Part shown: positions 35,054-43,228 of the stretch, piece after piece
Position numbering within the stretch: position 1 is the first letter of the stretch
Layout of the letters: each line of letters opens with the position of its first letter
Origin: JAFASC01 sp034669505
GTDB taxonomy: Bacteria > Pseudomonadota > Alphaproteobacteria > Rhizobiales > Beijerinckiaceae
Direction: 5' to 3'
Length of the DNA stretch: 64,000 nt
NCBI GenBank assembly: GCA_034669505.1
Contig: JAXDNJ010000040.1
Coordinates: 16,788-80,787, forward strand
Translations under genes and position numbers: made by a program
Notes under the pieces: model-generated
Seen by the model: only the letters and a program-made list of their open reading frames with translations
The model's database searches: none
Told to the model about the DNA's origin: nothing

Positions 35054-35649
35054 TCAAGCACTCCCCTGGAGGATTGGAGCCAGCCATGGCGCGCCTGCCG
35101 CAGCCAGACCCACGTTGACGAGCACGCTCAGCGCTGCTTTGACTGCTGGTTTGGCTTGCAACTCTGCAATTCCGAGGTTCGCTTGCAGAGCTGCCGCTGC
35201 TGCTTGAGCGTTCGTGGACTCGAAGTTGGCGACGTTCGTCGACGGCAGGCAAGGTCCGCCGTGGGCGGCAAGCGCCGCCTGCAAATGCTCAACTGAGTTC
35301 CGCAAATCGGTGATCCCAGATTCCGTGCGCATGTTATGAGAGACGCCCTGGGCTGCAGTCGCGGCGAGACAAGTTCAGATTTAACCTTCGCAAATCCAGC
35401 GTCATCGGCGGGCCCGGAGCAATCGGAAGGCGGCGAACGGAGCTTTGGGCGCAGGGCAGCAGCGCCAGTCTTCGCGGCTCCCCGATTTTGCCCCACGGGG
35501 GGCACGCGAGTTGTATTGCCGCCGAATATCCGTGCCGCGATGTCTTTGGTAACGGTGCACCCGCCTAGTGTGAAAGAAATGGCAAATGCCAGCCACGCCC
35601 ATGCGTGCGCCGAACCAACACCGGTCTTGCATACATTCCCCCCAGCCAT
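35054..35649 (-). pseudogene. Possible frameshifted lipoprotein gene
   Basis: Two frames may belong to one gene upstream of the TULIP-like gene. From ATG 35649 a lipoprotein-type signal is read (AWLAFAISFTLGGC, then TVTKDIAARIFGG). Further on, from about 35370, a second frame gives a helical protein (ITDLRNSVEHLQAALAAHG, NVGLAAAGAPWLAPILQGSA) ending at 35054; on its own it could start at ATG 35332 as a 92-residue protein. One frameshift near 35370 would join them. No ribosome site is clear for either start. Confidence 0.35.
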
Positions 35650-36036
35650 TCGCCGTACAGCCGGCCGGCGCTTGGCATTAAAGTTATGCTGTCACGCCAA
35701 ATGGCTACAGTCCACCCGAAAATGCGCGCGCAGCGCGGGTTCGCGCAGACGGACTAGTGAAAGTTGGGAAGGCGAGGGACTCTCGAGTGGAGCTGTTGCG
35801 GAAAGGCTGCACCGGCCGCTAAACTGAATTTTGGTCGGCGAACGGCGCCGAACATGCCCTTTCAAAGCCTCGCTAGGGAAACGCCAGAAAGCCTGCTTAG
35901 ACGGGAAAGAAGGGCGCATGTTTCAGCAGCTTACATCGTCAGCTCGGCGGACTCCCTCTCCGGCAACTAATTAGGGGCTGCGCCGTTCACTTTAGTTTCG
36001 CGCCGTCATTCCGAATCGGCGAGCGATGGGAGACCT
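35650..36036. other. Intergenic region, nothing recognised
   Basis: About 390 bases between the divergent lipoprotein remnant and the acyl cluster. No gene, tRNA or clear hairpin is visible. It may hold promoters for both directions and marks the likely right edge of the accessory block. Confidence 0.4.
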
Positions 36037-36390
36037 GTGTCAAGCGCCACTTACAGCCTTTTTGCGCAAGCCATGGTCGGCCGGCAGCAAATCACCTGCA
36101 CATATAATCGCCGGCCGCGCGAACTTTGCCCTGTTATACTCGGGCACAAAAAGGGCGAAGAGATCGCGCTTGCTTACCAGTTCGCCGGCCTGAACACGCA
36201 GGGCTCGCCAGTGACGGGCGGATGGCGGTGCCTTCGCTTGGCGAACGTGCCCGATCCCAAACCCGGCGAGGGACTCTGGCACGCAGGCTCCAGCCATCGG
36301 AGACAGCAGAGCTGCGTCGACGACGTCGACATCGATGTGAACCCGCGCAGCCCCTACCGTCCGAAGCGCCCGATGAAGTCACGCGCGTGA
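36037..36390 (+). CDS. Conserved-type hypothetical protein
   Basis: A 117-residue soluble protein from GTG 36037 (GGGAGA upstream). The pattern (QAMVGRQQITCTYNRRPREL, then GHKKGEEIALAYQFAG and WRCLRLANV) recalls WYL-like beta-sandwich domains that bind small ligands or nucleic acid, but this is weak. The stop overlaps the GTG of the acyl-CoA synthetase gene (GTGA). Confidence 0.6.
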   Translation: MSSATYSLFAQAMVGRQQITCTYNRRPRELCPVILGHKKGEEIALAYQFAGLNTQGSPVTGGWRCLRLANVPDPKPGEGLWHAGSSHRRQQSCVDDVDIDVNPRSPYRPKRPMKSRA

Positions 36391-38144
36391 ATGAATCGAA
36401 ACGCCGCAGCCGTGACGCTTGGATTCGCGCCCTCGAGGCGACCTCGACAACCAAGTCCAATGCGACCCGCCTGCTCGCTGACATTATCGACGAACGCGCG
36501 GGTGAACGCGGTGACGCGCCGGCGCTTCTATCCGACAAGCAGTCGCTCACGTATTCCGAACTCGCCGAGCAAGCGAACCGCTACAGCCGCTGGGCACTAG
36601 CAAATATCACGCAAGGTGACGTCATTTGTCTGATCATGCCGAACCGGCCGCAATATGTTGCGATCTGGCTGGGGATCACGCGCGTCGGCGGCATTGTTGC
36701 ACTGATCAACACGAATTTGGCGGGAGCGTCGCTCGCGCACGCGATTGCCACCGCGTCGCCGAAACACGTGATCGTCGCAGCAGAACTAAATCAGACTTTG
36801 AGCGAGGCCCTTCCTCACCCGAAGCCGTTTCAGATATGGATAGATACAAAATCGGGAAACGAACTCACCCAATATTCCGGCGCGCCGCTCTCTCCCGGGG
36901 AGCGGCCGCGCGTTAGTGTCCGCGACACCGCCCTTCTGATCTACACATCGGGAACAACGGGGCTGCCGAAGGCGGCCAAAGTCACGCATTACCGCATTCT
37001 GCAATGGTCTTTCTGGTTCGCCGGACTCTGCGGCTTGCAAGCGAGCGACCGCATGTACAATTGTCTGCCGATGTATCACAGCGTCGGCGGGATTGTTGCT
37101 ATCGGTTCCGTGCTCGTCGCAGGCGGCGCCGTCGTGATTGCCGAAAGCTTCTCTGCAAGCCGATTCTGGACGGACGTCATCCGTTGGGAGTGCACGCTCT
37201 TCCAATATGTCGGGGAACTCTGCCGCTATCTCGTGAACGCACCACCTTCCGCGATCGAACGCGAGCATTACCTGCGTCTTTGCTGCGGCAATGGGCTGCG
37301 CGCCGATATCTGGACCAGGTTCAAGGAACGCTTCGCGATCCCGCAGATCATCGAATTCTACGCGGCGAGCGAAGGCACGTTTTCCCTGTTCAATATCGAG
37401 GGCGAGCCCGGCGCCATCGGCCATGTACCGGCGTTTCTTGCGCCGCGCTTTCCGGCCGTGATCGTCCGTTACGACACGGAGAATGAGCGGCCGTACCGCG
37501 ACGTCCTGGGACGCTGTGTGCAATGCGCTGCGAACGAGATCGGCGAAGCTCTCGGCCGGATCAGCGGCGATGGCGAAAATCCCGAGATGCAATTCGAGGG
37601 CTACTCCAACGCGGCCGAAACCGAACAGAAGATTCTGCGTAATGTGTTCGAACAAGGAGACGCTTGGTACCGAACCGGCGATCTCATGCGCAGGGACGAG
37701 CGCGGCTTCATCTATTTCGTCGATCGGATCGGCGACACTTTTCGCTGGAAAGGCGAAAACGTGTCCACCTTGGAGGTCGCGGAGGCGCTTTCGTCCTGTC
37801 CTGGCGTTCTCGACCTTGTCGTCTACGGTGTGTCTGTTCCCGGTGCGGACGGTCGCGCCGGCATGGCTGCCCTGACGGTAGACGACGGCTTCGATCTGCC
37901 GACGTTCCGCTCGCTCGCTCGGGAGCGGCTTCCCGCTTATGCCCGTCCGCTGTTCCTGCGGCTCTGCAAATCGATCGATATGACGGAAACGTTCAAGCCG
38001 AAAAAGCAGGTTCTAGTGAAAGAAGGCTTTGATCCGCAATCCACGACCGATCTGATATATATGGAATATGCGGGCGCGGATGCTTATGTGCGTCTTGATG
38101 AGGCAATCTACGCCAGCATCCAGAGCGGCGCGTTGCGGCTCTGA
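36387..38144 (+). CDS. Long-chain acyl-CoA synthetase (FATP-like)
   Basis: A 585-residue adenylate-forming enzyme. The AMP motif LLIYTSGTTGLPKAAKVTH is near residue 190; YAASEGTFSLFN and WYRTGDLMRRDERGFIYFVDR mark the A5-A8 regions, and the FATP-like stretch DTFRWKGENVSTLEVAEAL follows. It should couple a fatty or very long-chain acid to CoA. GTG 36387 is used as start since it overlaps the previous stop; no in-frame start of comparable context lies closer to the domain. It heads a cluster with an acyl carrier protein, a second AMP-ligase and a reductase. Confidence 0.88.
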   Translation: MNESKRRSRDAWIRALEATSTTKSNATRLLADIIDERAGERGDAPALLSDKQSLTYSELAEQANRYSRWALANITQGDVICLIMPNRPQYVAIWLGITRVGGIVALINTNLAGASLAHAIATASPKHVIVAAELNQTLSEALPHPKPFQIWIDTKSGNELTQYSGAPLSPGERPRVSVRDTALLIYTSGTTGLPKAAKVTHYRILQWSFWFAGLCGLQASDRMYNCLPMYHSVGGIVAIGSVLVAGGAVVIAESFSASRFWTDVIRWECTLFQYVGELCRYLVNAPPSAIEREHYLRLCCGNGLRADIWTRFKERFAIPQIIEFYAASEGTFSLFNIEGEPGAIGHVPAFLAPRFPAVIVRYDTENERPYRDVLGRCVQCAANEIGEALGRISGDGENPEMQFEGYSNAAETEQKILRNVFEQGDAWYRTGDLMRRDERGFIYFVDRIGDTFRWKGENVSTLEVAEALSSCPGVLDLVVYGVSVPGADGRAGMAALTVDDGFDLPTFRSLARERLPAYARPLFLRLCKSIDMTETFKPKKQVLVKEGFDPQSTTDLIYMEYAGADAYVRLDEAIYASIQSGALRL

Positions 38145-38253
38145 TCGGTCGCGCTCAGGTCTGCTACGAGCGTGCCGGCCGTTCACCATGATTGGACCGC
38201 AACGTTGTGGCCAACCTAAGACGGCGATACGCCCATTCTGCAGGAGCCCGCTG

Positions 38254-38499
38254 ATGTCGGTCCGGTCGAGCATCTTAACGGCAATCGAGGAGATCGCAGC
38301 GGCGCAGAAGAAGAATCTTGCGCCGCTGACTGATGATCTTGCGTTGACGAATTCCGGATTGGACTCCCTCTGCTTCGCCCTGCTCGTCGCACGGCTTGAA
38401 GACGAGACCGGTCGCGACCCATTCAGCGAATCCGACGAGGTGAGCTTTCCCATCACACTCGGCGAGTTCATCGCGCTCTATGAACATGCCCCCGCCTGA
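38254..38499 (+). CDS. Acyl carrier protein
   Basis: An 81-residue stand-alone carrier protein. The phosphopantetheine attachment serine lies in NSGLDSLCFALLVARLED (DSL motif), followed by FPITLGEFIALYEHA. An AGGAG site precedes the ATG at 38254; the longer upstream reading is not coding. It overlaps the next gene by 20 bases. It differs from housekeeping AcpP in length and motif and probably serves the cluster's ligase and reductase. Confidence 0.85.
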   Translation: MSVRSSILTAIEEIAAAQKKNLAPLTDDLALTNSGLDSLCFALLVARLEDETGRDPFSESDEVSFPITLGEFIALYEHAPA

Positions 38500-39871
38500 G
38501 GTCACGCTGCGCGGCATCCTTGCGCAAGCCGGCGACCTCTCCGCGAGCATGCTGCATGGGGCCGGCAGATCGGTTCCGTTAGAGGCGGCCGCGCGCAGCA
38601 CCGGCTTCGAACGCCGCGAGGACTTTCGCGATTGTTCGGTCCTGATCGCGGCAGACGATCAACTCACGACGGCGCTCATCCTCATCGAGCTCGATGGGAT
38701 CGCGCGCCGCGTGGTCCTCTGTCCGCCGGGACTCACCGAGGAGCACCTCGGCAGCATCATCCGGCAGGCGGAGATCGACACGATCATCTGCGGCAACGAT
38801 CCCGCTGAATGCTCAAAGCACGGCACCGCGCGCGTGATCTCTTATGGCGAGCCCAACAGGTCGGCCTCCCTCGCGACAGAACCGGCGCGTGAGACCGAAT
38901 GGATCCTCACGACCTCCGGCACGACTGGTGCGCCGAAACTCGTTACGCATACGCTGCTTGGTCTCGTGGGCGCGATCCGTCCGACACGGGCCGGCGCGCG
39001 GCCCGTTGCTTGGGCAACATTCTATGACATCCGTCGCTACGGCGGCTTGCAGATTTTTCTGCGTGCGATGGTCGACGGGTCTTCCATGATCCTGTCGCAT
39101 GCGGATGAGCCGCTCGACACCCATCTGCAGCGGCTTGCGCGATGCAGTGTGACCCATATTTCCGGAACGCCGTCGCATTGGCGCCGCGTCCTCATGTCGC
39201 CGAAGCGATCGCTGATTACTCCCGAATACGTCCGCCTTTCGGGCGAAATCGCCGATCAAGCGCTGCTCAATGCGTTGAAGGAAGCGTTTGCGCCGGCTGG
39301 CGTTTCGCACGCCTATGCTTCGACCGAGGCCGGCGTGGCTTTCAACGTCGTCGATGGCCTGGAGGGCTTCCCGGTGAGCTTCGTATCGCAATCGCGCGGT
39401 GCTGATGTCGAGATGAAGGTCGTCGACGGATCGCTGCGCATCCGTTCCGATCGCACGGCGCGCGGTTACATCGGAATACCAGACCAGTTTCACGACAGCG
39501 ACGGCTTTGTCGAGACGGGCGACATGGTCGAGCAGCGTGGCAGCCGCTACCATTTCGTCGGACGCCGCGGCGGCATCATCAATGTCGGCGGACTGAAGGT
39601 CCATCCCGAGCAGGTCGAATCCATCATCAACACGCACCCGGCGGTGCGCATGTCGCGCGTCAGTGCACGCAAAAGCCCGATCACCGGGGCGCTGGTACAG
39701 GCGGAAATCGTGCTCGATCGCGAAGCCAGTGCCGGCGCGGCGGCTATCGAAGCGGAAATCTCGGCGCTCTGCAGGGCAAAACTACCGCCGCACCAAGTGC
39801 CGTCTCGTGTGACCATCGTCGACCAACTCGCCGTCACATCGGGCGGGAAATTGGTGCGGCGCAATGGCTAA
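38480..39871 (+). CDS. AMP-dependent acyl ligase
   Basis: A 463-residue adenylate-forming enzyme, shorter than classic acyl-CoA synthetases. Motifs: WILTTSGTTGAPKLVTHT (about 140-157), YASTEAGVAFNV, FVETGDMVEQRGSRYHFVGR and the catalytic lysine region TSGGKLVRR at the C-terminus. Its start lies inside the carrier-protein gene, so it likely charges that carrier with an acyl or aryl acid; this is inference from position. The last eight bases overlap the reductase gene. Confidence 0.85.
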   Translation: MNMPPPEVTLRGILAQAGDLSASMLHGAGRSVPLEAAARSTGFERREDFRDCSVLIAADDQLTTALILIELDGIARRVVLCPPGLTEEHLGSIIRQAEIDTIICGNDPAECSKHGTARVISYGEPNRSASLATEPARETEWILTTSGTTGAPKLVTHTLLGLVGAIRPTRAGARPVAWATFYDIRRYGGLQIFLRAMVDGSSMILSHADEPLDTHLQRLARCSVTHISGTPSHWRRVLMSPKRSLITPEYVRLSGEIADQALLNALKEAFAPAGVSHAYASTEAGVAFNVVDGLEGFPVSFVSQSRGADVEMKVVDGSLRIRSDRTARGYIGIPDQFHDSDGFVETGDMVEQRGSRYHFVGRRGGIINVGGLKVHPEQVESIINTHPAVRMSRVSARKSPITGALVQAEIVLDREASAGAAAIEAEISALCRAKLPPHQVPSRVTIVDQLAVTSGGKLVRRNG

Positions 39872-40586
39872 CGTGATCGTCACGGGCGGCAGCCGCGGCA
39901 TCGGCTTCGCCATCGTCGAGAGATTGGCTGCGGACGGCTACACGATTATCGCAATCGCCAGAAAAGAGACGAAAGAGCTTGCAGCGGCCGTCGAGAACTC
40001 CGCGGGCGCCATTTATTTCGTTCCGTTTGATCTCAGCGAAACAGAGCGAATCCGGGAGCTGGTTCGCGACTTGCGCGAGCGTTTCGGACCGCTCTACGGG
40101 CTTATCAACAATGCGGCGCTCGGAACCGAAGGCGTTCTCGCAACGATGCCCGCATCGAGCATTGAAAAGCTGGTGCGGCTCAACACGATCGCACCGGTCC
40201 TGCTGACGAAATACGCCGTTCGCAGCATGATGCACGAAGGGGCCGGCCGGATCGTCAACATGTCGTCCATCGTCGCCAGCACCGGCTACCACGGAGTTTC
40301 CGTCTATGCCGCGACGAAAGCGTCGATGGTCGGTTTCACCAAATCTCTGGCGCGCGAGGTCGGCCGCCTCGGTGTCACCGTGAACGCCGTTGCGCCGGGC
40401 TTTGTCGACACGGAGCTGACCGCTTCGCTCGATAGCGGGCAACGCCAACAAATCGCCCGCCGAAGTGCCTTGCAACGTCTGCCGGAAGCTAGGGACGTTG
40501 CTGAAGCGGTCGCTTTCTTGTTGAGCGACAAGGCTCGCAACATCACCGGCACCGTGCTCACCGTCGACGCCGGCAGCACGGCGTGA
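39864..40586 (+). CDS. 3-oxoacyl-ACP reductase-like SDR
   Basis: A 240-residue classical short-chain dehydrogenase. NAD(P) motif TGGSRGIG at 7-14, NNAA at 82-85, catalytic S135, Y148 and K152 (YAATK), and a typical C-terminus (GTVLTVDAGST). Of the FabG type, it would reduce a beta-keto group on an acyl carrier. It overlaps the AMP-ligase gene and ends the cluster; ychF converges from the other side. Confidence 0.9.
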   Translation: MANVIVTGGSRGIGFAIVERLAADGYTIIAIARKETKELAAAVENSAGAIYFVPFDLSETERIRELVRDLRERFGPLYGLINNAALGTEGVLATMPASSIEKLVRLNTIAPVLLTKYAVRSMMHEGAGRIVNMSSIVASTGYHGVSVYAATKASMVGFTKSLAREVGRLGVTVNAVAPGFVDTELTASLDSGQRQQIARRSALQRLPEARDVAEAVAFLLSDKARNITGTVLTVDAGSTA

Positions 40587-40595
40587 CGGGACGCC

Positions 40596-41693
40596 TCAGG
40601 TCGCGAACCTGAAATGCAAGACGTCGCCGTCGGCGACCGCATAATCGCGGCCTTCGAGCCGGAACTTGCCGGCCTCACGCGCGCCCGCCTCGCCCTTCAG
40701 CGCGACGTAATCGTCATAGGCAATCGTCTCGGCGCGAATAAAGCCCTTCTCGAAATCGGTGTGGATCACGCCGGCAGCTTGCGGCGCCTGCGTGCCCTTC
40801 TCGACGGTCCAGGCGCGCGTCTCCTTCGGCCCCGCGGTGAAATATGTAATGAGATGCAAGAGATCGTAGCCGGCGCGGATGACGCGGTTCAACCCGGGTT
40901 CCGATAACCCCACAGCTTCGAGATATTCCGCCTGCTCGTCTGCCGAGAGCGTCGCGATCTCGCTTTCGATCTGTGCCGAGACGACGACGGCGACGGCGCC
41001 CTCTTGTGCCGCCCGCGCCTGAACCTGCGCGGAATATCCATTGCCTTTCGCGGCAGCGGCTTCCTCCACATTGCAGACGTAAAGCACCGGCTTCGAAGAC
41101 AATAGCCCAAGCTGATGGAACGCGCGTCGCTCTTCCGGCGCGACATCTGCCGCGCGAGCAGGATGTCCCTCGCGCAAAAGCTCGAGACACCGGCTCATCA
41201 GCGCGAACAGCCCTTTCGCCTCTTTGTCGCCGCCCTTGGCTTTTTTCTCCATCGCGGCAACACGCTTCTCCAGACTATCGAGGTCTGCCAACATCAGCTC
41301 GGTTTCAATCGTCTCGACATCGCGGATCGGATCGACGCCTCCTTCGACATGCGTCACGTCGCTGTCTTCGAAGCAGCGCACCACATGGGCGATTGCGTCG
41401 CATTCGCGGATATTGGCGAGGAACTGGTTCCCGAGCCCCTCCCCCTTCGAGGCGCCGCGGACGAGACCGGCAATGTCGACGAAGGTGAGCCGCGTCGGGA
41501 TGATCTCTTTGGAGCCGGCGATGCGAGCGAGCGCATCCAGGCGCGGATCTGGGACGGCGACGTCGCCGACATTCGGCTCAATCGTGCAGAACGGATAATT
41601 CGCCGCCTGGGCCGCCGCGGTCTGCGTTAAGGCGTTGAAGAGCGTCGACTTGCCGACATTGGGCAGGCCGACAATACCGCATTTGAAACCCAT
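40596..41693 (-). CDS. ychF: Redox-regulated ATPase YchF
   Basis: A 365-residue Obg-like P-loop protein. G1 GLPNVGKST, G3 DIAGLVRGASKG and the C-terminal TGS domain (from about 280; YFTAGPKETRAWTV, GVIHTDFEKGFIRAE) are all visible. YchF binds ATP and associates with ribosomes; loss alters oxidative stress response. ATG 41693 matches the conserved start MGFKCGIVG; the longer frame runs into the tRNA gene upstream. Confidence 0.95.
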   Translation of the reverse strand: MGFKCGIVGLPNVGKSTLFNALTQTAAAQAANYPFCTIEPNVGDVAVPDPRLDALARIAGSKEIIPTRLTFVDIAGLVRGASKGEGLGNQFLANIRECDAIAHVVRCFEDSDVTHVEGGVDPIRDVETIETELMLADLDSLEKRVAAMEKKAKGGDKEAKGLFALMSRCLELLREGHPARAADVAPEERRAFHQLGLLSSKPVLYVCNVEEAAAAKGNGYSAQVQARAAQEGAVAVVVSAQIESEIATLSADEQAEYLEAVGLSEPGLNRVIRAGYDLLHLITYFTAGPKETRAWTVEKGTQAPQAAGVIHTDFEKGFIRAETIAYDDYVALKGEAGAREAGKFRLEGRDYAVADGDVLHFRFAT

Positions 41694-41893
41694 GAGGCTT
41701 GATGGTCCGGCTGATGGCGGGAGCTTCTGTGCGGCCGCCAGGGAAGGTTGGAAAGAAGGAGCGGCTTTCCTGGTTTCGCCAGCCCTGTCAAGCATCAGGG
41801 CGCTCGCCTTGCGCCATAGCGGCCGGTGGTATAGTGGCCCTCGCTTTCCTGCCGCAGACCGTGCCGGGCAAGGGGCGCGGACGAGCGGAACGC

Positions 41894-41983
41894 GGAGGGG
41901 TGGCCGAGTGGTTGAAGGCGCACGCCTGGAAAGTGTGTATACCGGAAACGGTATCGCGGGTTCGAATCCCGCTCCCTCCGCCA
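41894..41983 (+). tRNA. tRNA-Ser(GGA)
   Basis: The acceptor stem GGAGGGG pairs with TCCCTCC (one G-T pair), followed by GCCA. The anticodon loop CTGGAAA between CACGC and GTGTG gives GGA, which reads UCC and UCU. The long variable arm (ACCGGAAACGGT) and the T loop GTTCGAATC are present. Confidence 0.95.
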
Positions 41984-42272
41984 CTTAGCTTTCGTCAGCC
42001 GTGTCTGTTCGTTCGGCAACTATAGCAAGGCGCGCCGTGGCGCGCTTCACGGATTTTCAGACATACATAGTGCGATCAAGCACTGGTTCTGAGTTGCACA
42101 TCGACGCGCCTTGAACTGCGCTGGGAGCGCGCGCCGCAAAATTGACCGTCGATTACCTGGGAAAGACGCCTCATTGCGAGCGGAAGCTGGCCGGAGTTAA
42201 GGTGGCGAAGCGCGACTCGAGCCGGCCCATCTCTGTCGGGTCCTCCGATCTACGTCCGCCCGGAGCCCTCCA

Positions 42273-43166
42273 CTGCTTTACGACCTTCGCCACCTCACGA
42301 TCTGCTCATACGGCGCGACCGTCACCTATTCGCGCTGCAACCTGCGTTGCCTGCCGAAAGATGGACCCGGCCAGCGGGTCCTCGAAAGCTCGCTCGAGAT
42401 CACGCCCGAGGCGGTCGAATCCTATGAGCGGCGCTGCTTCTTCGGCAATCGGGTGGCGCATGCCCGCATCGAGACGCCGCATCGCGAATTGCGGGCGGAG
42501 GCGCGAGGTCGGGTCGAGGTCGACCGTCCTCGCCCGCCGCAATCCACTCCGGCGTGGGAGCATGTTCGTGACGAAGCGTTCGATGCCGAGAGCCTCGATC
42601 CGCAGTCTCCCGCGCATTTCCTTTATCCAAGCCGTTTCGTTCCGATGTTCGGGCCGGCGATCGACTACGCGCGTGAGAGCTTTTCGCCCGGCCGCCAAGT
42701 GCTCGAGGCCGCACGCGAACTCATGGGGCGCATCCGGCGCGATTTCCGTTACGACCCGAAGGCGACCGATGTACGCACGCCGCTCGCCAAAGCATTCGAG
42801 CAGCGGCGCGGTGTCTGTCAGGATTTCACCCACATCATGATCGGCGGCCTGCGAGGGCTTGGCCTGTCGGCGGCCTACGTCAGCGGATACATCCGCACGA
42901 TCCCACCCGAGGGCAAGCCGCGACTTGAAGGGGCCGATGCGACGCACGCTTGGGTGTCGCTCTGGTGTGGGGGTGAGGCCGGCTTCGTGGATCTCGATCC
43001 GACGAACAATCTCGTCGTCGCCAATGACCACATCATTCTCGCGCATGGGCGCGACTATTCCGACATTTCGCCGATCCACGGGATCGTGCTCGGCGCCGGC
43101 GAGCAGGAGGTGGACGTCGGCGTGGACGTCGTGCCTGTCGAGGTATGCGCGCTTGCCCCAGGTTGA
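42273..43166 (+). CDS. Transglutaminase-like protein, apparent CTG start
   Basis: A 297-residue bacterial transglutaminase-like protein. The triad is seen in RGVCQDFTHI (Cys), ATHAWVSLW (His) and DLDPTNN (Asp). The family N-terminus is clearly coding from LYDLRHLTICSYGATVTYSR onwards, but the frame has no ATG, GTG or TTG between the stop at 42198 and 42453. CTG 42273, seven bases after GGAG, stands exactly where the usual Met should be. GTG 42453 would remove 60 conserved residues. Either CTG is used or the start codon is mutated. The gene converges with its usual cluster partners. Confidence 0.8.
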   Translation: MLYDLRHLTICSYGATVTYSRCNLRCLPKDGPGQRVLESSLEITPEAVESYERRCFFGNRVAHARIETPHRELRAEARGRVEVDRPRPPQSTPAWEHVRDEAFDAESLDPQSPAHFLYPSRFVPMFGPAIDYARESFSPGRQVLEAARELMGRIRRDFRYDPKATDVRTPLAKAFEQRRGVCQDFTHIMIGGLRGLGLSAAYVSGYIRTIPPEGKPRLEGADATHAWVSLWCGGEAGFVDLDPTNNLVVANDHIILAHGRDYSDISPIHGIVLGAGEQEVDVGVDVVPVEVCALAPG

Positions 43167-43228
43167 TCGGCGGCTTTGACGACGAGCGTGTCGGAGATGG
43201 CGCGGCGCGATATTACTCTAACGGTCGG

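Noticed and set aside
29894..36036. Direct repeat of the tRNA-Ser 3' end as right attachment site
   Set aside because: Searched by eye and not found; the tRNA-Ser(GGA) near 41.9 kb shares only general T-arm sequence.
42027..42047. Short GC hairpin after tRNA-Ser(GGA)
   Set aside because: The stem contains a bulge and no T run follows, so a Rho-independent terminator is not supported.
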